From Granulicella arctica (GTDB lineage Bacteria > Acidobacteriota > Terriglobia > Terriglobales > Acidobacteriaceae): a stretch of DNA of 64,000 bases. Shown here piece by piece: positions 52,596 to 62,929 of this stretch. The notes under the pieces were generated by a model that ran no database searches, was not told where the DNA came from, and worked only from the letters and a program-made list of their open reading frames with translations. The stretch is from positions 124,001 through 188,000 of the forward strand of contig NZ_JAGTUT010000003.1 in assembly GCF_025685605.1 (NCBI RefSeq). Direction: 5' to 3'. A program made the position numbers and the translations under genes. Numbering within the stretch: position 1 is the stretch's first letter; each line of letters begins with the position of its first letter.

Positions 52596-53258
52596 TTATC
52601 GCACAAAGGCGCTGCTTTCAAAGTTTGTTAGAAGGTCGGCGACATCCTTGTAGACTTCGATGCAGCCGGCCTGGAGTAGTTCCTTTTCACTCCATCCTCC
52701 TGTCATCACGCCCACGGTCCAGATCTCGGCCTTGCCTGCCGCCTCAGCGTCATACGGCGTATCCCCCAGGGCGAGCACTTTCGAGCAAGGAAGCCCCAGC
52801 TTCTTCAGTGTGGATTCAAAGATGTCTGGATGAGGCTTCGAACGCTTCGCGTCGTCTGCCGTGCTGCTTTCTTCAATCAAGTCGCCAATGTCTGCAATCT
52901 TCTCGTAGGCCTTCAGTTGTTCCCGGTCGGCAGACGATGCGATGGACACCCGAATACCAGCTTCTTTCATTTTGATCAGGAGATCGCGCACATGGGGGAA
53001 AGGCTTGACTTGATGTAGGTAGTCGGTCCTGAAGATGTATTGCCGGTATGCCATCAGTGGCTCCTCGATAATCTTCCGTTTCCACCAGGGCACATATACC
53101 GGGATGAGTTCGTCGCCACCTTTGCCAATCTGTCGACGTGCGTCTTCCAGATCCACCGTAATCCCAGCTACCGCAAAGGCATCTTTCCAAGCTGCCGCAT
53201 GGAGCCAGTTGCTTTCTACAAGAGTTCCATCGATATCACAAAGCACTGCTTCAATCAT
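52596..53258 (-). CDS. HAD-family hydrolase, beta-phosphoglucomutase-like
   Basis: A 220-aa HAD enzyme. Motif I is LCDIDGTLVESN, motif II VSIASSADREQ, motif III/IV SKPHPDIFESTLKKLG and ALGDTPYDAEAA. The C1 cap is helical. Of the common types this fits 2-haloacid/phosphatase and beta-phosphoglucomutase-like groups. It is convergent with the MFS gene and has a hairpin upstream of its start at 53298. Confidence 0.85.
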   Translation of the reverse strand: MIEAVLCDIDGTLVESNWLHAAAWKDAFAVAGITVDLEDARRQIGKGGDELIPVYVPWWKRKIIEEPLMAYRQYIFRTDYLHQVKPFPHVRDLLIKMKEAGIRVSIASSADREQLKAYEKIADIGDLIEESSTADDAKRSKPHPDIFESTLKKLGLPCSKVLALGDTPYDAEAAGKAEIWTVGVMTGGWSEKELLQAGCIEVYKDVADLLTNFESSAFVR

Positions 53259-53297
53259 TGAGTTTCATCTTTCCCGTCGTGCGACATACCAATAAGG

Positions 53298-53324
53298 AAG
53301 GGGAAGACCATCGGCCTTCCCCTT
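53298..53324 (-). terminator. Hairpin between DUF4142 and HAD genes
   Basis: Stem AAGGGGAAG / CTTCCCCTT with a 9-base loop. It follows the DUF4142 gene in the minus direction, so it may end that transcript. Confidence 0.55.
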
Positions 53325-53368
53325 GTGAGAGCACAGCTTGTCATTGCTCTGATTTCTGGATTCTTGTT

Positions 53369-53917
53369 TTACTGCCCTGGCATCGTTGTGACTGGAATGC
53401 TCATCTTCTGAGCCATCTGATCCGCCATATCGGTATGCTGCTTCACAACCTGCTCGCCCTGCTGAACAGCTGCTTTCAGATCCTGATTACTGGTCGTGCT
53501 TTCCTCATTCTGGAAAAGGCCGAGCGTCTTGTGATGATCCTGATCCATCGCCTTGATATATTCCATGTCGAACTGCTTTCCAGACAACGCTGCGAGGCGC
53601 TTGGCTTCGGCCCTGTGCGTCTCGTTGACTGGTTGAGGCGTCGTGACATTCATCTTCGAAGCGAAGGGTGCCATGTCGGACCGCAGCTTGGTGTGATCAT
53701 CGATCATCTGCTGAGCGTAGGTCTTTACTTCAGGATTCTTAGATTTCTTAAGCGCCATCTGACTGGCCGCGATCTCTGCGGAATTGCCCTCGTCCGCCAA
53801 CATAACGAAATTCTTGTCGGCAGCCATGGAGCTGCTGGGATCCTGGGCAATGATCGCAGACGTATAAAGCAGAGCTGATCCGACACATAGTGTTAAAATG
53901 AATATCGATAATTTCAT
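53369..53917 (-). CDS. Exported DUF4142 four-helix protein
   Basis: A 182-aa protein from ATG 53917, which opens a signal peptide (KLSIFILTLCVGSALLYTSA). The longer frame to 54277 covers antisense and non-coding sequence. The mature part is the DUF4142 ferritin-like bundle: FVMLADEGNSAEIAASQMAL, EVKTYAQQMIDDHTKL and the DQDHHKTLGLFQNE motif. Periplasmic; the family is often induced under stress. Confidence 0.88.
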   Translation of the reverse strand: MKLSIFILTLCVGSALLYTSAIIAQDPSSSMAADKNFVMLADEGNSAEIAASQMALKKSKNPEVKTYAQQMIDDHTKLRSDMAPFASKMNVTTPQPVNETHRAEAKRLAALSGKQFDMEYIKAMDQDHHKTLGLFQNEESTTSNQDLKAAVQQGEQVVKQHTDMADQMAQKMSIPVTTMPGQ

Positions 53918-54119
53918 AGAAACCTCGGTTGCAGAGTTGAACATGCTGGAGGTATGAGATATCTGGATCGCCATTCGTTGTACTGCCAAATTCAGCGTTG
54001 TCGTGGCATTGAAATTGATCAGGTTGCCGGTGCGTATGCTCACTAACGAACTGGATCTATCCGCCTTGTTGGCTCTGATGATCCTAAGAGGGAGCATGGA
54101 TTGGATCATCACAAAGTCG

Positions 54120-55913
54120 TTATGCATGAGCTGCCCGTAATTGAACGACCATCTCGGACAGCGGAACGGGACGGCCATAGAGATAACCCTGCACCAGGTT
54201 GCATCCGCATACACGCAACAGGGTTGCCTGTTCTTCTGTCTCCACTCCTTCTGCGGACACCGTGATGCCAATCTCATGTGCTAATTGGATAATCATCTTC
54301 ACAATACTTGCGCGAGTGGCATTTTCGCTCATGTTTTGCACAAAGGATTGATCGATCTTTAGTGTGTCGATCGGATAGCGTTCCAGATAGCGCAGTGACG
54401 AGTAGCCCGTGCCGAAGTCGTCAAAACCGATGCTGACCCCTTTTTGTCGGATCGCGTTGAAGATCGTGCCGATTCGCTCCGCATCTTTCAGAAAGATACT
54501 TTCCGTGATCTCTAGTTGTAATTCTCTAGGGTCGATCTGGGTTTGTGTCAGTGCCTCGGCCAAGACGTTCAGGAAGTCAGGCTCGTCCAATTGACGACTC
54601 GACACGTTAACACTCAGACATAGACTATCGCCGTGTGCCAATCGAAGAGCTTCTAGATCTGAGCATGCCTGGAGAAGGACCCACCGACCAATACGGTACA
54701 ATCAATCCCATCTCCTCCGCAAGTTCAACGAATTCGATTGGTTCGAGTAACCCTCGCGTGGGATGATGCCACCTGAGAAGAGCTTCCACCCCATACGTCG
54801 TTCGTTCTTTCGACTTTACAAGGGGTTGGTAATACAGTTCGAACTCGTGATGTTCCACGGCAGCCCTTAACTGGATCTTCCGCTGCAACTCTGTTAATGC
54901 CTCCTCATGCATCGTCTGTCCATAGACGACCCATTTTCCCCGCCGGCTCTCTTGGCCGCATACATCGCAAGGTCAGCGTCTCTCAGAATGGCTTCTGCGT
55001 CCGCACTACTACTTTGAATGGGACAGATCCCGATACTCGGGGCGATCTGGAAAACGGTCGAAGCCAGCAGCAGTTGCGCCTGGGTAGCTTCGAGGATGCG
55101 CTCAGCGATCTCTTGAGCCTCCCTCAAATCTTCTAGCCCCTCGAAGAGGAAGGTAAACTCATCGCCGCCCATCTGCGCCAGCGTATCGCTGGCCCGCGCG
55201 CAGCTCTTCAGCCGCCGGCCTGTTTCAATGAGAAGTTCGTCTCCGACACGATGCCCAAGCGTGTCATTGATTCCTTTAAAGCCGTCAAGATCGAGATAGA
55301 CGACGACGGACAAGCCCCTGGCCTCACCTTGCTGCACCCGCACAAAGGCTGCTCTCAGTGCATCCATAAAAAAGGTGCGGTTGTGTAAACCGGTCAAGCT
55401 GTCGTGAAACGCGACGTAGCTGAGTCGGTCCTGGATGATCTCGCGTTCCCGGATCTCGACACTAAGAGCATGATTGTGAAGGCTCGTCAGTTCAAGCTGC
55501 TTGGCAGCACTCTGTCTCAAGCGCCGCTCAGTCACATCGCGTTGAATCGAGATCCAGTGGGTATGCCAGCCTGTCTCGTCCGTGACGAGGGAGATGCTGA
55601 GTTCAACCCAGAAGGTCGAGCCATCCTTCCGGTAATTAAGAACCTCGGCTTCGATCGGTTTCCAGGCTTTGAGAGAGGCCTGAATGAGGCTGATCGTGGA
55701 CGGACAGCTATCTGGACCCTGCAGAATTCGGGGACTGCGACCGATCACATCGTCAGAGCTGTAGCCCGTCATGCGGCAGAATGCAGGATTGACGTAGATG
55801 ATCCGGGGGCCAGGATCATCGATCGGCTCAGCCTCAGTAATCAGAACAGCGTCGGTTGCATTGATCACAGCAGACTCAAACAGCCTGAGTTTCTCATGTG
55901 TGTTTTTCAACAA
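54120..55913 (-). pseudogene. PAS-GGDEF-EAL c-di-GMP protein broken by two frameshifts
   Basis: Frame 1 (54894-55913) has PAS (ATDAVLITEAEPIDDPGPRI), a linker helix and GGDEF (LAQMGGDEFTFLF), with an intact RxxD-like region. Frame 2 (54625-54912) starts the EAL domain (TTYGVEALLRWHHPTRG). Frame 3 (54120-54701) completes it (SVNVSSRQLDEPDFLN, GFDDFGTGYSSLRYLERYP). The shifts lie in a T4-C4 stretch at 54932-54939 and near 54692-54696. A joined protein of about 590 aa would make or break c-di-GMP. As assembled, only the PAS-GGDEF half would be made. Confidence 0.82.
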
Positions 55914-56194
55914 AGCGCCTTGAGTGCAAAATCATCACTCTGAAGCACCGTGATTTCAGAGTCACTGAAGAACGTAGCAAATGCGGCCAATCTTAGGGTG
56001 TCTCATACCCGACTAAGAACGGATCAGGCTGATGCAACGACGCTTCGTAGGGAACGAGAGTACAGGCTGCCGGTTCGAAGCATTGGAGAACAGGAAAGCG
56101 GCGCCAAGCTACCTGTTCTCCAATGATGGCCGCGGTCGCCGGGAGAATCAATTCTTCTAAGGCAGGCGATACCCACGGTGGTTAAAGATGCAAC

Positions 56195-57133
56195 CTAGCG
56201 ACCTTGAAGGGCCACCAACTGCTCAGAGTCGATCCAAAGCTTCGTGGATGCAGCTGTGTCGTATGACGCTAGGGAGGATCGAGTTTCGCTTAGGAGACCA
56301 TTCTTCGAGTGGTAATATTTGCCGGAACTGCCGACGTACGCTGCGTCCTGATCCAACACGGCAAGAGCTTCTCCTGAAAGCGGCATTTGACCCATCGTCA
56401 TACCTAGTTTGCGAAGGGCAAACTTGACGAGGGAAGTGCGGAATATCGCAGGTGCCCCTAACCCCATCCCCATATTAGGAAGAAACCCCGGATCGTAAGC
56501 GATAGAGCCGACCGTCGATCCTGCCTTCCGCAATCGTCTATTCAACTCGTAGGCATACATAATGACGCAGAGCTTCGACGTAGCGTATCTACGGCCACCG
56601 GAGATCGGCTTGCCGTCCCGTCCTTGCGTGGCGAGTGCCTTTGCATCCGGTTCTGCTGCTTTGCCAACTGACTTGCCATCCATCAAAGCTGGATCGTGCG
56701 TTCCGCTTGCCGTCCAGACGATGCGACCGGCCGGGGCTACAGAATCGAGCAACAGATTGACCAGTAGGAAATGCCCAAGACAGTTCGACGCGAACGTTGT
56801 CTCATAGCCATCGGCACTATAGCTGGCCGGCCCGTTGGCTTGAATGCCCGCGTTGCAGATAATGCCGTCGATGCTCTCCGTCTTCGCACCGGGCGCTTTG
56901 AGCATCTCTAAACATGTCGTGGCTCCGTCACGAACTGAAGCAAGCGAATTGAGGTCCAGCGTCAGGGTCTGAACTCTGACGCCTGTCTCATCTCGTACTT
57001 GCTGCGCTCCCTTCTCCACGCGCTCAGGATTGCGGCCTGCGAGGATCAAGTCGCACCCATAGCGCTGAGCTAATGTTCTCGCTCCAACAAGGCCCAGTCC
57101 GGCGTGGCCGCCCGTCATCAATACAGTAGGCAT
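56195..57133 (-). CDS. SDR-family dehydrogenase, protochlorophyllide-reductase-like group
   Basis: About 312 aa from ATG 57133 (MPTVLMTGGHAGLGLVG). The cofactor motif TGGHAGLG, GIICNAGIQ and the active-site Tyr-x3-Lys (YATSK) are all present, with an Asn at ASNCLGHFLLV. This is the classical SDR group that includes retinol dehydrogenases and light-dependent protochlorophyllide reductases; the substrate is unknown. In-frame ATGs at 57169 and 57205 are possible. The IS element lies just upstream. Confidence 0.85.
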   Translation of the reverse strand: MPTVLMTGGHAGLGLVGARTLAQRYGCDLILAGRNPERVEKGAQQVRDETGVRVQTLTLDLNSLASVRDGATTCLEMLKAPGAKTESIDGIICNAGIQANGPASYSADGYETTFASNCLGHFLLVNLLLDSVAPAGRIVWTASGTHDPALMDGKSVGKAAEPDAKALATQGRDGKPISGGRRYATSKLCVIMYAYELNRRLRKAGSTVGSIAYDPGFLPNMGMGLGAPAIFRTSLVKFALRKLGMTMGQMPLSGEALAVLDQDAAYVGSSGKYYHSKNGLLSETRSSLASYDTAASTKLWIDSEQLVALQGR

Positions 57134-57237
57134 AGATCTCTCAGTCAGCCTATCTGATGCGTGATCCATAGGCGCAACCCTCAGATCACCGGGTCCGACC
57201 AGCACATTTCTCTTGGGGCGCTACGGAACGTGTTGGT

Positions 57238-58765
57238 GCAAAGTTGAATTGGCCAGATCTCTGCAAAGTAGAAATGTCCAGTAGCAGTCGGTGCGGTGTG
57301 TAATGTGTGAGATCGCTGCACTTGCGATTTCCAAGGACTGTGGGAAGAGTGGGACAGCTTCATCGTTCCACGCTTTCCATCAGGCCGTCATTTCCACCGC
57401 TTCAGTTTTCGTTCGCGTTTTTGATAATTGATCTTCTCACTGTTGGTCTTGACCTTCGGAACATACTTAACATCCTGCTGCGCTTTGATGAGTGCGAGCG
57501 CATGACCGAGGCGCTTGTTCTCGACGATGGCGGTATGATTGACTCGCTGATCCTTGTCGAAGACTCGGTAGGGAAGCACCTGGCCCTTCCAGCGCACCTC
57601 CAGGCGTCCATCTGCGAAGTCATAAAGATCCACGTACTGGCCACCCAGTTCCTCCGACACAGCACTGCGCTCGAGGATAAGCTGCTTGCGATCATATGCA
57701 AGCGTCAGTTGCTGACCCACGTGTCGTTGTTCACGATGGCACAGGATATCGCTCATTCGGTCAGCGCTCAACGCCAGCCGACGGTGCAGGTCGTCCGGCT
57801 TCGCCGCACGGACAGCGAACTTCTCGTTGAAGCGGTTCAGGAACTCCGGCAGGAACGCGTTGCCGGCCTGCATGTCGCAGACATCATCCAGACGAAGCTC
57901 CTTGACTAGGCGGTCCTGCAAGGTGCGGTTCACGCGTTCCACGCGCCCCTTGGCCTGACTGGAGTTAGCGCAGATGATCTCGATGTTCAACTCGGCCAGA
58001 GCACGGCCGAACTGCGTCATGCCTGCGCCACCCTTCGCATCCCGGTTGATCCGGAACACAGTGTGCTTGTCCGAGTAGAAGGCAACAGGGCAGCCGTGCG
58101 CATCGAGATATCCGCGCAGGCAGTCGAAGTAGGAAGACGTGCTCTCGCTCGGCACGAAGCGCAGCTGCATCAGCTTGCCCGTAGCATCGTCGATAAAGAC
58201 CAGCAAGGAACATGCTGCGCCACGCTCTTCAAACCAGCGATGATCACTGCCGTCGATCTGGATCAGCTCGCCGTAACTCTCGCGTCGAAGACGGGGCTGG
58301 TGGAAGCTTCTGCGCTGCTTTCGTGAAAGCCATAATCCATCCTCGACCATCCACTTGCGCAGAGTCTCGCGCGAGACCTTCACGCCATCCTTGGCCAGCA
58401 GAACCTCCGCCGCCAGGCTCGGACCAAAGTCCGCGTAACGCAGTCGCACCAGCCCGATCACGTACTCGCGGATCCCGGAGATCAGTTGGTTGTTCGAGGT
58501 GCGGCCGCGGGCCTTATGGATCATCGCGCCGCCACCACCGTCGCGGTACGCTACCACCAGCCGGCGTGTCTGCCGCGTGCTCAGCCCCAGGATCGCAGCC
58601 GCTGAGACTTCGGTACGACGCTTCGCCAGGACCTCAGACAGGACTTCTATCCGTCGTAGTTCGTGTCCACTCATGTTGAAAAGATCCAATCTCCGCCTCC
58701 GTCATCTCTCGGAGGGGTAGTTTGGACATTTCAACTTTGCAGACACCGGACACTTCTACTTTGCG
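57238..58765. mobile_element. IS481/ISNCY-like insertion sequence, complete
   Basis: About 1.53 kb. Each end carries the motif TGCAAAGTWGAAWTGKCC twice: on the left at 57238-57255 and 57262-57279, on the right, inverted, at 58724-58741 and 58748-58765. The spacing between the two copies is 6 bp at both ends. One transposase gene on the minus strand fills the element. No target duplication could be seen by eye. Confidence 0.85.
57388..58674 (-). CDS. IS481/ISNCY-family DDE transposase
   Basis: A 428-aa transposase from ATG 58674; a TTG at 58689 adds five residues. An N-terminal helix-turn-helix (SAAAILGLSTRQTRRLV) and a second one (DGVKVSRETLRKWMVEDGL) precede the catalytic core: Asp in IQIDGSDHRWF, Asp in VAFYSDKHTVFR and Glu in AKGRVERVNRTLQDRLVK. 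The frame is intact and the ends are intact, so it may still be active. Confidence 0.88.
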   Translation of the reverse strand: MSGHELRRIEVLSEVLAKRRTEVSAAAILGLSTRQTRRLVVAYRDGGGGAMIHKARGRTSNNQLISGIREYVIGLVRLRYADFGPSLAAEVLLAKDGVKVSRETLRKWMVEDGLWLSRKQRRSFHQPRLRRESYGELIQIDGSDHRWFEERGAACSLLVFIDDATGKLMQLRFVPSESTSSYFDCLRGYLDAHGCPVAFYSDKHTVFRINRDAKGGAGMTQFGRALAELNIEIICANSSQAKGRVERVNRTLQDRLVKELRLDDVCDMQAGNAFLPEFLNRFNEKFAVRAAKPDDLHRRLALSADRMSDILCHREQRHVGQQLTLAYDRKQLILERSAVSEELGGQYVDLYDFADGRLEVRWKGQVLPYRVFDKDQRVNHTAIVENKRLGHALALIKAQQDVKYVPKVKTNSEKINYQKRERKLKRWK

Positions 58766-58849
58766 CGTACAAATCGACTATACATAATGTAGGTTATCAG
58801 ACATAAATCTTTAATATCAATTATAACGAACTTTTTCAATGACTGTAAG

Positions 58850-59161
58850 TTAGTCAATGAAGATGTCGAAGTCTGCCTTCTGCAGACGCTCGAAGGCGAT
58901 GTGTTCTTTCTCAGCAAAGACGACAAATCGGAACGCGCTGGCAGGCTGTTGGGCTGTTACAGTGAACTGCTTGAGGGTAGGTTCAGAGACACCCAGGGAG
59001 CGAAGACACGCCACCAGCTCATTGTGCCCTGAGAAGGTCTGCTCGTCGCTCCCAAAAGCACCTGCACTCCCGAGAATTGGTTATCCTGCCACACGAAGCA
59101 CGTTTTCTGTCTGTTCTTCGTCAGAGGAAATGATCCGGCGCACAGCCAATCTGCAAAGCAT
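58850..59161 (-). pseudogene. Possible broken hypothetical gene
   Basis: On the minus strand, from ATG 59161, the frame reads LAVRRIISSDEEQTENVL, then a TAA at 59081-59083. The same frame resumes with GSDEQTFSGHNELVACLRS and TLKQFTVTAQQPASAFRFV and ends FDIFID at 58850. An alternative frame bridges the stop with VWQDNQFSGVQVLLGA. This suggests a gene of about 100 aa interrupted by two small shifts. No family recognised. Confidence 0.4.
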
Positions 59162-59380
59162 GCACACAGGCTAGCATCGATCTATTCTTAGGGAACCCCC
59201 GCCGGCTTGCACCCACCTACCCAAATTGCGTGATCAACGCTTCCCGCCCCGTGCGAAGGTAAGACTTCGAGGTAAGGTGCCCCATGACAACCGGATTTGT
59301 CGTGGGTAGGCTGTAAAGACATGTAGAGCATGCCTCCGGAAACTGGGAGGCGCTTTAAGATCGTCTGCTAGGGTATTTCA

Positions 59381-60205
59381 ATGCGCCAAGTCTGGCTGGC
59401 TTTCCTACTGGGTAGTTCTCTTATATGTGCAGCACAACAACCTGTGCCTCCAAAGCTGACAGCCGAGCAGCAGACACTTTTCGATGCAGCGAAGAGGGAC
59501 TTCGGCGAACATCATCCAGAGCTCGCTTTGCAGAAGATGAAGCAGCTTCACGCGATGGTTCCTGAGAACCCGACAATCACAGACGGCACCGCAGAAACAG
59601 CTGTGACTCTAGGAGATGATGTTTACGCTCTTTCGCTGCTAAAACCGTGGACTGCTACACATCCGGAAGACTCGTTCGCATTAGAGTGGCTGGCACGCGC
59701 CTACGCCGAAACCGGCGATGCGGCTGACCGCGATAGAACAATTGCTGCCGTGCTCAAGCTGCACGAAACAACTACAAATGAACAGTTTAAGCATGCGGAC
59801 CGGTTTGTTGTGGAGCGCGTGAAGCTAGCTAATGGCAACCTGGACATCTTCTATGCAATCGTCCCCTTCAGCCGATATCACATCTACATGCTTGGGCGTC
59901 AAGTGGACGCCAGCAACGCACTCATTCGGCAGATCACACTTGAGAGTAACGATATGGATCAGGTTGGCTTTGCAAAAGAGCATCCCGATTTGGTGGCTAA
60001 GGGAATGCGCCGCTTTTCGATGGACACCTACAGCGCCAGCAAAGCTGGCCCAAACGGTACGGCAACACAAACTCAGTCACTCATGGAGTTTATAGACGGG
60101 CAGCCAAGCTATGACGACACGAAAGCTCGAATGCTGAAGGTGGCAAATGGAGACACTTTTCCTATGGAAACGCGCTCGGGTGTACCCGTACCGAAGTCGA
60201 ACTAG
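59381..60205 (+). CDS. Exported tetratricopeptide-like protein
   Basis: A 274-aa protein with a signal peptide (VWLAFLLGSSLICAAQQ). The first half has tetratricopeptide-like helix pairs (ALQKMKQLHAMVPENPTI, SFALEWLARAYAETGDAAD). The second half (FYAIVPFSRYHIYMLGRQVD) is beta-rich and of no family I know. Common as a type in acidobacteria. Periplasmic or anchored by its signal; no partner is apparent. Confidence 0.7.
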   Translation: MRQVWLAFLLGSSLICAAQQPVPPKLTAEQQTLFDAAKRDFGEHHPELALQKMKQLHAMVPENPTITDGTAETAVTLGDDVYALSLLKPWTATHPEDSFALEWLARAYAETGDAADRDRTIAAVLKLHETTTNEQFKHADRFVVERVKLANGNLDIFYAIVPFSRYHIYMLGRQVDASNALIRQITLESNDMDQVGFAKEHPDLVAKGMRRFSMDTYSASKAGPNGTATQTQSLMEFIDGQPSYDDTKARMLKVANGDTFPMETRSGVPVPKSN

Positions 60206-60347
60206 GCACAAATAGTTATGAATGGCACTGTGTTTTACGCATGACAAGGGTCTTGTGTCGTACGTTGAAGCAGCCATTTCTAATCCTGTACTTATTGAAA
60301 CCACAGTTTCAGCAAGGTACACTCGCTGTGAATACAGCGGAGGTTCT

Positions 60348-60734
60348 ATGAAGCGAGTCACTGGTATCGGCGGCATCTTTTTCAAGGCAAAGGATGCACC
60401 TGCGCTGCAGGCCTGGTACAAGCGTCATCTTGGCATCGATGTTCAGACGTGGGGCGGTGCAGCATTCGACTGGACCGACTTGGATGGCAAGCCTACGGGT
60501 GGAACGACCGCTTGGTCTGTTGCTCCGGAAGAAAGCGCCCAGTTTGCTCCAAGCAAAGCCTCATTCATGGTCAACTATCGCGTTGAAGACCTTCACGCTC
60601 TCATCGAGGCTCTCAAAGCGGAGGGCTGCAACGTCCTCGACAAGATCGACGACTCTGAGTACGGGAAGTTTGGTTGGGTCATCGATCCTGAAGGAAACAA
60701 GGTCGAGTTATGCCAACCACCCGCTGGTCAATGA
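60348..60734 (+). CDS. VOC-family (glyoxalase-like) protein
   Basis: A 128-aa single VOC domain from ATG 60348, with GGAGG at 60339-60343. The pattern IGGIFFKAKDAPALQAWYKR, then FMVNYRVEDLHALIEALKAE and VIDPEGNKVELCQP matches glyoxalase/bleomycin-resistance-like small enzymes. The Glu in VELCQP is a metal ligand; the His at the start of this fold is not evident. A longer frame from 60222 has no good start. Substrate unknown. Confidence 0.85.
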   Translation: MKRVTGIGGIFFKAKDAPALQAWYKRHLGIDVQTWGGAAFDWTDLDGKPTGGTTAWSVAPEESAQFAPSKASFMVNYRVEDLHALIEALKAEGCNVLDKIDDSEYGKFGWVIDPEGNKVELCQPPAGQ

Positions 60735-60933
60735 AGCGAGTAGGTCATATGATGAAGTCGCCTCCACCGCAAACTTACATACGATAAGGGACGTTATCAC
60801 GTCTTCATTGCGCCGCATTGTCGTACCCGTATGCGCTTTCGGATATGAAACCAAAGGTCTGAAAGCTTTTAGGGGTATTCGGCCGAGCCCCCCCACATTT
60901 GGTAGTGTCATAGGAAGAATAAGGAAATCCACA

Positions 60934-61593
60934 ATGGATAACGCTGTCAGCGTCGAAGCAGTGGTCACACAGGCCCAGCCCGTTTTGGACGCTTTCTACG
61001 ATGCTGTAGTGGCTTGTGGCTTTAATCCTCCGTTCAAGCCAATAGTTCGCGTCGCCAATACAGCCGGCGCGACGCTCTATGATCCGGCGAGCCGCGCGGT
61101 GGTCTTAGTCCCCTATGAGGTCCTCCCTCCAGGTCGCCGCACGGCGATGGACCGCTTTGCGGCAATTGGCACACTCGGCTTATCTGGACGCGAACAATAC
61201 ACTGAGATATTTAACAATCTGCTGGTCGCACACGAACTTGGCCACTGGCTGCAGGAAGTTGCACAATGCCCGTTGAACCGCTGGCAAGCCGAATATGAGG
61301 CGAATCGGATCATGGTCGCGTTCTGGCGCGACTATCCCGCCCCATCACAAGCCGCTTCGACAGAAACACGTCTGGCGAACTTCGTGGTTCAAGCGCCGAA
61401 CATTCCAAGTCCCTTGCCGAACGATGCTGGTATGGACGTCGAAGAATATTTCAATACACATCTTGGCGATATCGAGAGGAATCCGATCGCCTACGCCGGG
61501 TTTCAAAAGTTGATGGTGCGCCAAGCTATGGCCGAACAACCTGTTCCCTCATTTTGCGAGCTCCTCTTGGGCATTCTGTCTCTCGATACTTAG
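60934..61593 (+). CDS. Putative zinc metallopeptidase, HELGH-containing
   Basis: A 219-aa protein from ATG 60934, preceded by AAGGAAA. The motif AHELGHWLQEV (His-Glu-x2-His) is a classic zinc-binding site of gluzincin-type peptidases; a third ligand could be Glu in WQAEYEANRIM, 20 or so residues later. There is no signal peptide. The longer frame back to 60394 covers the VOC gene in another frame. No named family is certain, and the protein could have a non-peptidase role. Confidence 0.65.
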   Translation: MDNAVSVEAVVTQAQPVLDAFYDAVVACGFNPPFKPIVRVANTAGATLYDPASRAVVLVPYEVLPPGRRTAMDRFAAIGTLGLSGREQYTEIFNNLLVAHELGHWLQEVAQCPLNRWQAEYEANRIMVAFWRDYPAPSQAASTETRLANFVVQAPNIPSPLPNDAGMDVEEYFNTHLGDIERNPIAYAGFQKLMVRQAMAEQPVPSFCELLLGILSLDT

Positions 61594-61739
61594 TACCGCG
61601 CCATCGGTCTGCGAAAGCATTCTCATCACGCATGATAATGTCACTTATCAAATATAATAAACACCGCGATCGGGTGGGCTGTCGTGTTCAGTTTTAGGTT
61701 TGCTGACCGTCGTCCTGCGCATGACACAGGCCATTGTTC

Positions 61740-62874
61740 TAAGAATAGATAGCTCTAATCGACCGCAAACGTGTCTTAAGCAGCGTGTGTCCGAGTGCCA
61801 CGTGGCGCGTTTGTTTCCGCAACGTGATCTCAGTGCGTGGTAACGCGCAGCCGTTATCCTTTGCGGTCGGAGGCTGCCCATGCGCTCTGCGTCAGCGTTG
61901 TCTTGGGCTAGACATTTCCCCGGTTCGTACGAACGCTCTTCTTTACGCCAGCGCTTTCGTGGTTTGCCGGACATAGGCCAGCCCAGGAAATGAGTTGCGC
62001 TGCTGTCGGAAACTGTTCCATGATTGCGCCTATCTCGGCCAGGATGCTGGCGGCAGATTCTTCCTTGATGCCAGGAATGCTCTGGAGTAGATGGGACGCC
62101 TAGGCAAGTGCCGGGTCTTCCATGCGCCGCCGGATCTCGCGGTTGAGCGCTTCCACCACTACCTCCAGGAACTCGAGGTGACGAAGAGCATGCCGAATAA
62201 GGGAATCGCTGATGGTCGCTCAACCGATGATCGGCAACAGAAGCTGTGATTTGCGGAATCTTCTCTCGGGCCTTCTTCTTGGCCAGATCAGCGATCTGCT
62301 CTGCGGTCATCTGACCATCCAGAAGCGCGGCAAGCATCAGTTTGCCTGAAACACAGAAGACGTCTGACAAGACGTCACCGAGCTTGACGTTCGCATCTTC
62401 AAGCACCTTTTGAACCCGGTTCCGCTCCCTTGAGTTCTCGGCGATTAGCTGCCTGCGAGGACGCGTGAGGTTGCGTATTTCCCGAATCGCTAACGGTGGA
62501 ATGAAGCTTGGACGGATCATGCCATGACGAAGCAGATGAGCCAGCCACCGGCTATCGTTAGGATCGGTCTTGTGTCCGCGCCTGTTCTGCAGGTCCGCGG
62601 CGTTAGCCAGGGTCACTCGGACATGGGACTCAAGCAGGTTGAAGACCGGTTTCCAGTAGCTGCCATTGCTTTTCATTACAGCATGGGTGCAACCTTCGGC
62701 GACCAGTCATTCGCCGAGCCGCTGAACCTCGCTCACAATCGTGCCAAACTTCTTGATCTGGGTACGGGGTTCATCTCTTGCGCCGCCGGTCATGACGCAG
62801 ACCAAGACGAACTTCTTGCCAACATCGATACGAGCACATCGCTCGAGAATCGCTTTGATCATCCACTCTTCCAT
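61740..62874 (-). pseudogene. IS110-family transposase, degenerate
   Basis: From ATG 62874 the frame reads WMIKAILERCARIDVGKKFV, the DEDD domain of IS110, but has a TGA at 62707-62709. After that come RGHKTDPNDSRWLAHLLRHG and a frameshift at 62201-62203, a TAG at 62100-62102, then LLQSIPGIKEESAASILAEI and SWAGLCPANHESAG of the C-terminal domain, and another TAG at 61908-61910. IS110 elements lack classical inverted repeats, so the exact ends are uncertain. Confidence 0.78.
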
Positions 62875-62929
62875 TGCGGACAAGCAGCCGGCGGCGAGTT
62901 AGGCATATTGTTCTACGGGCTCAGAAGAG

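Noticed and set aside
54692..54939. Programmed frameshifting in the GGDEF/EAL gene
   Set aside because: Two shifts in different sequence contexts, with no slippery heptamer or pseudoknot; mutation or assembly error is simpler.
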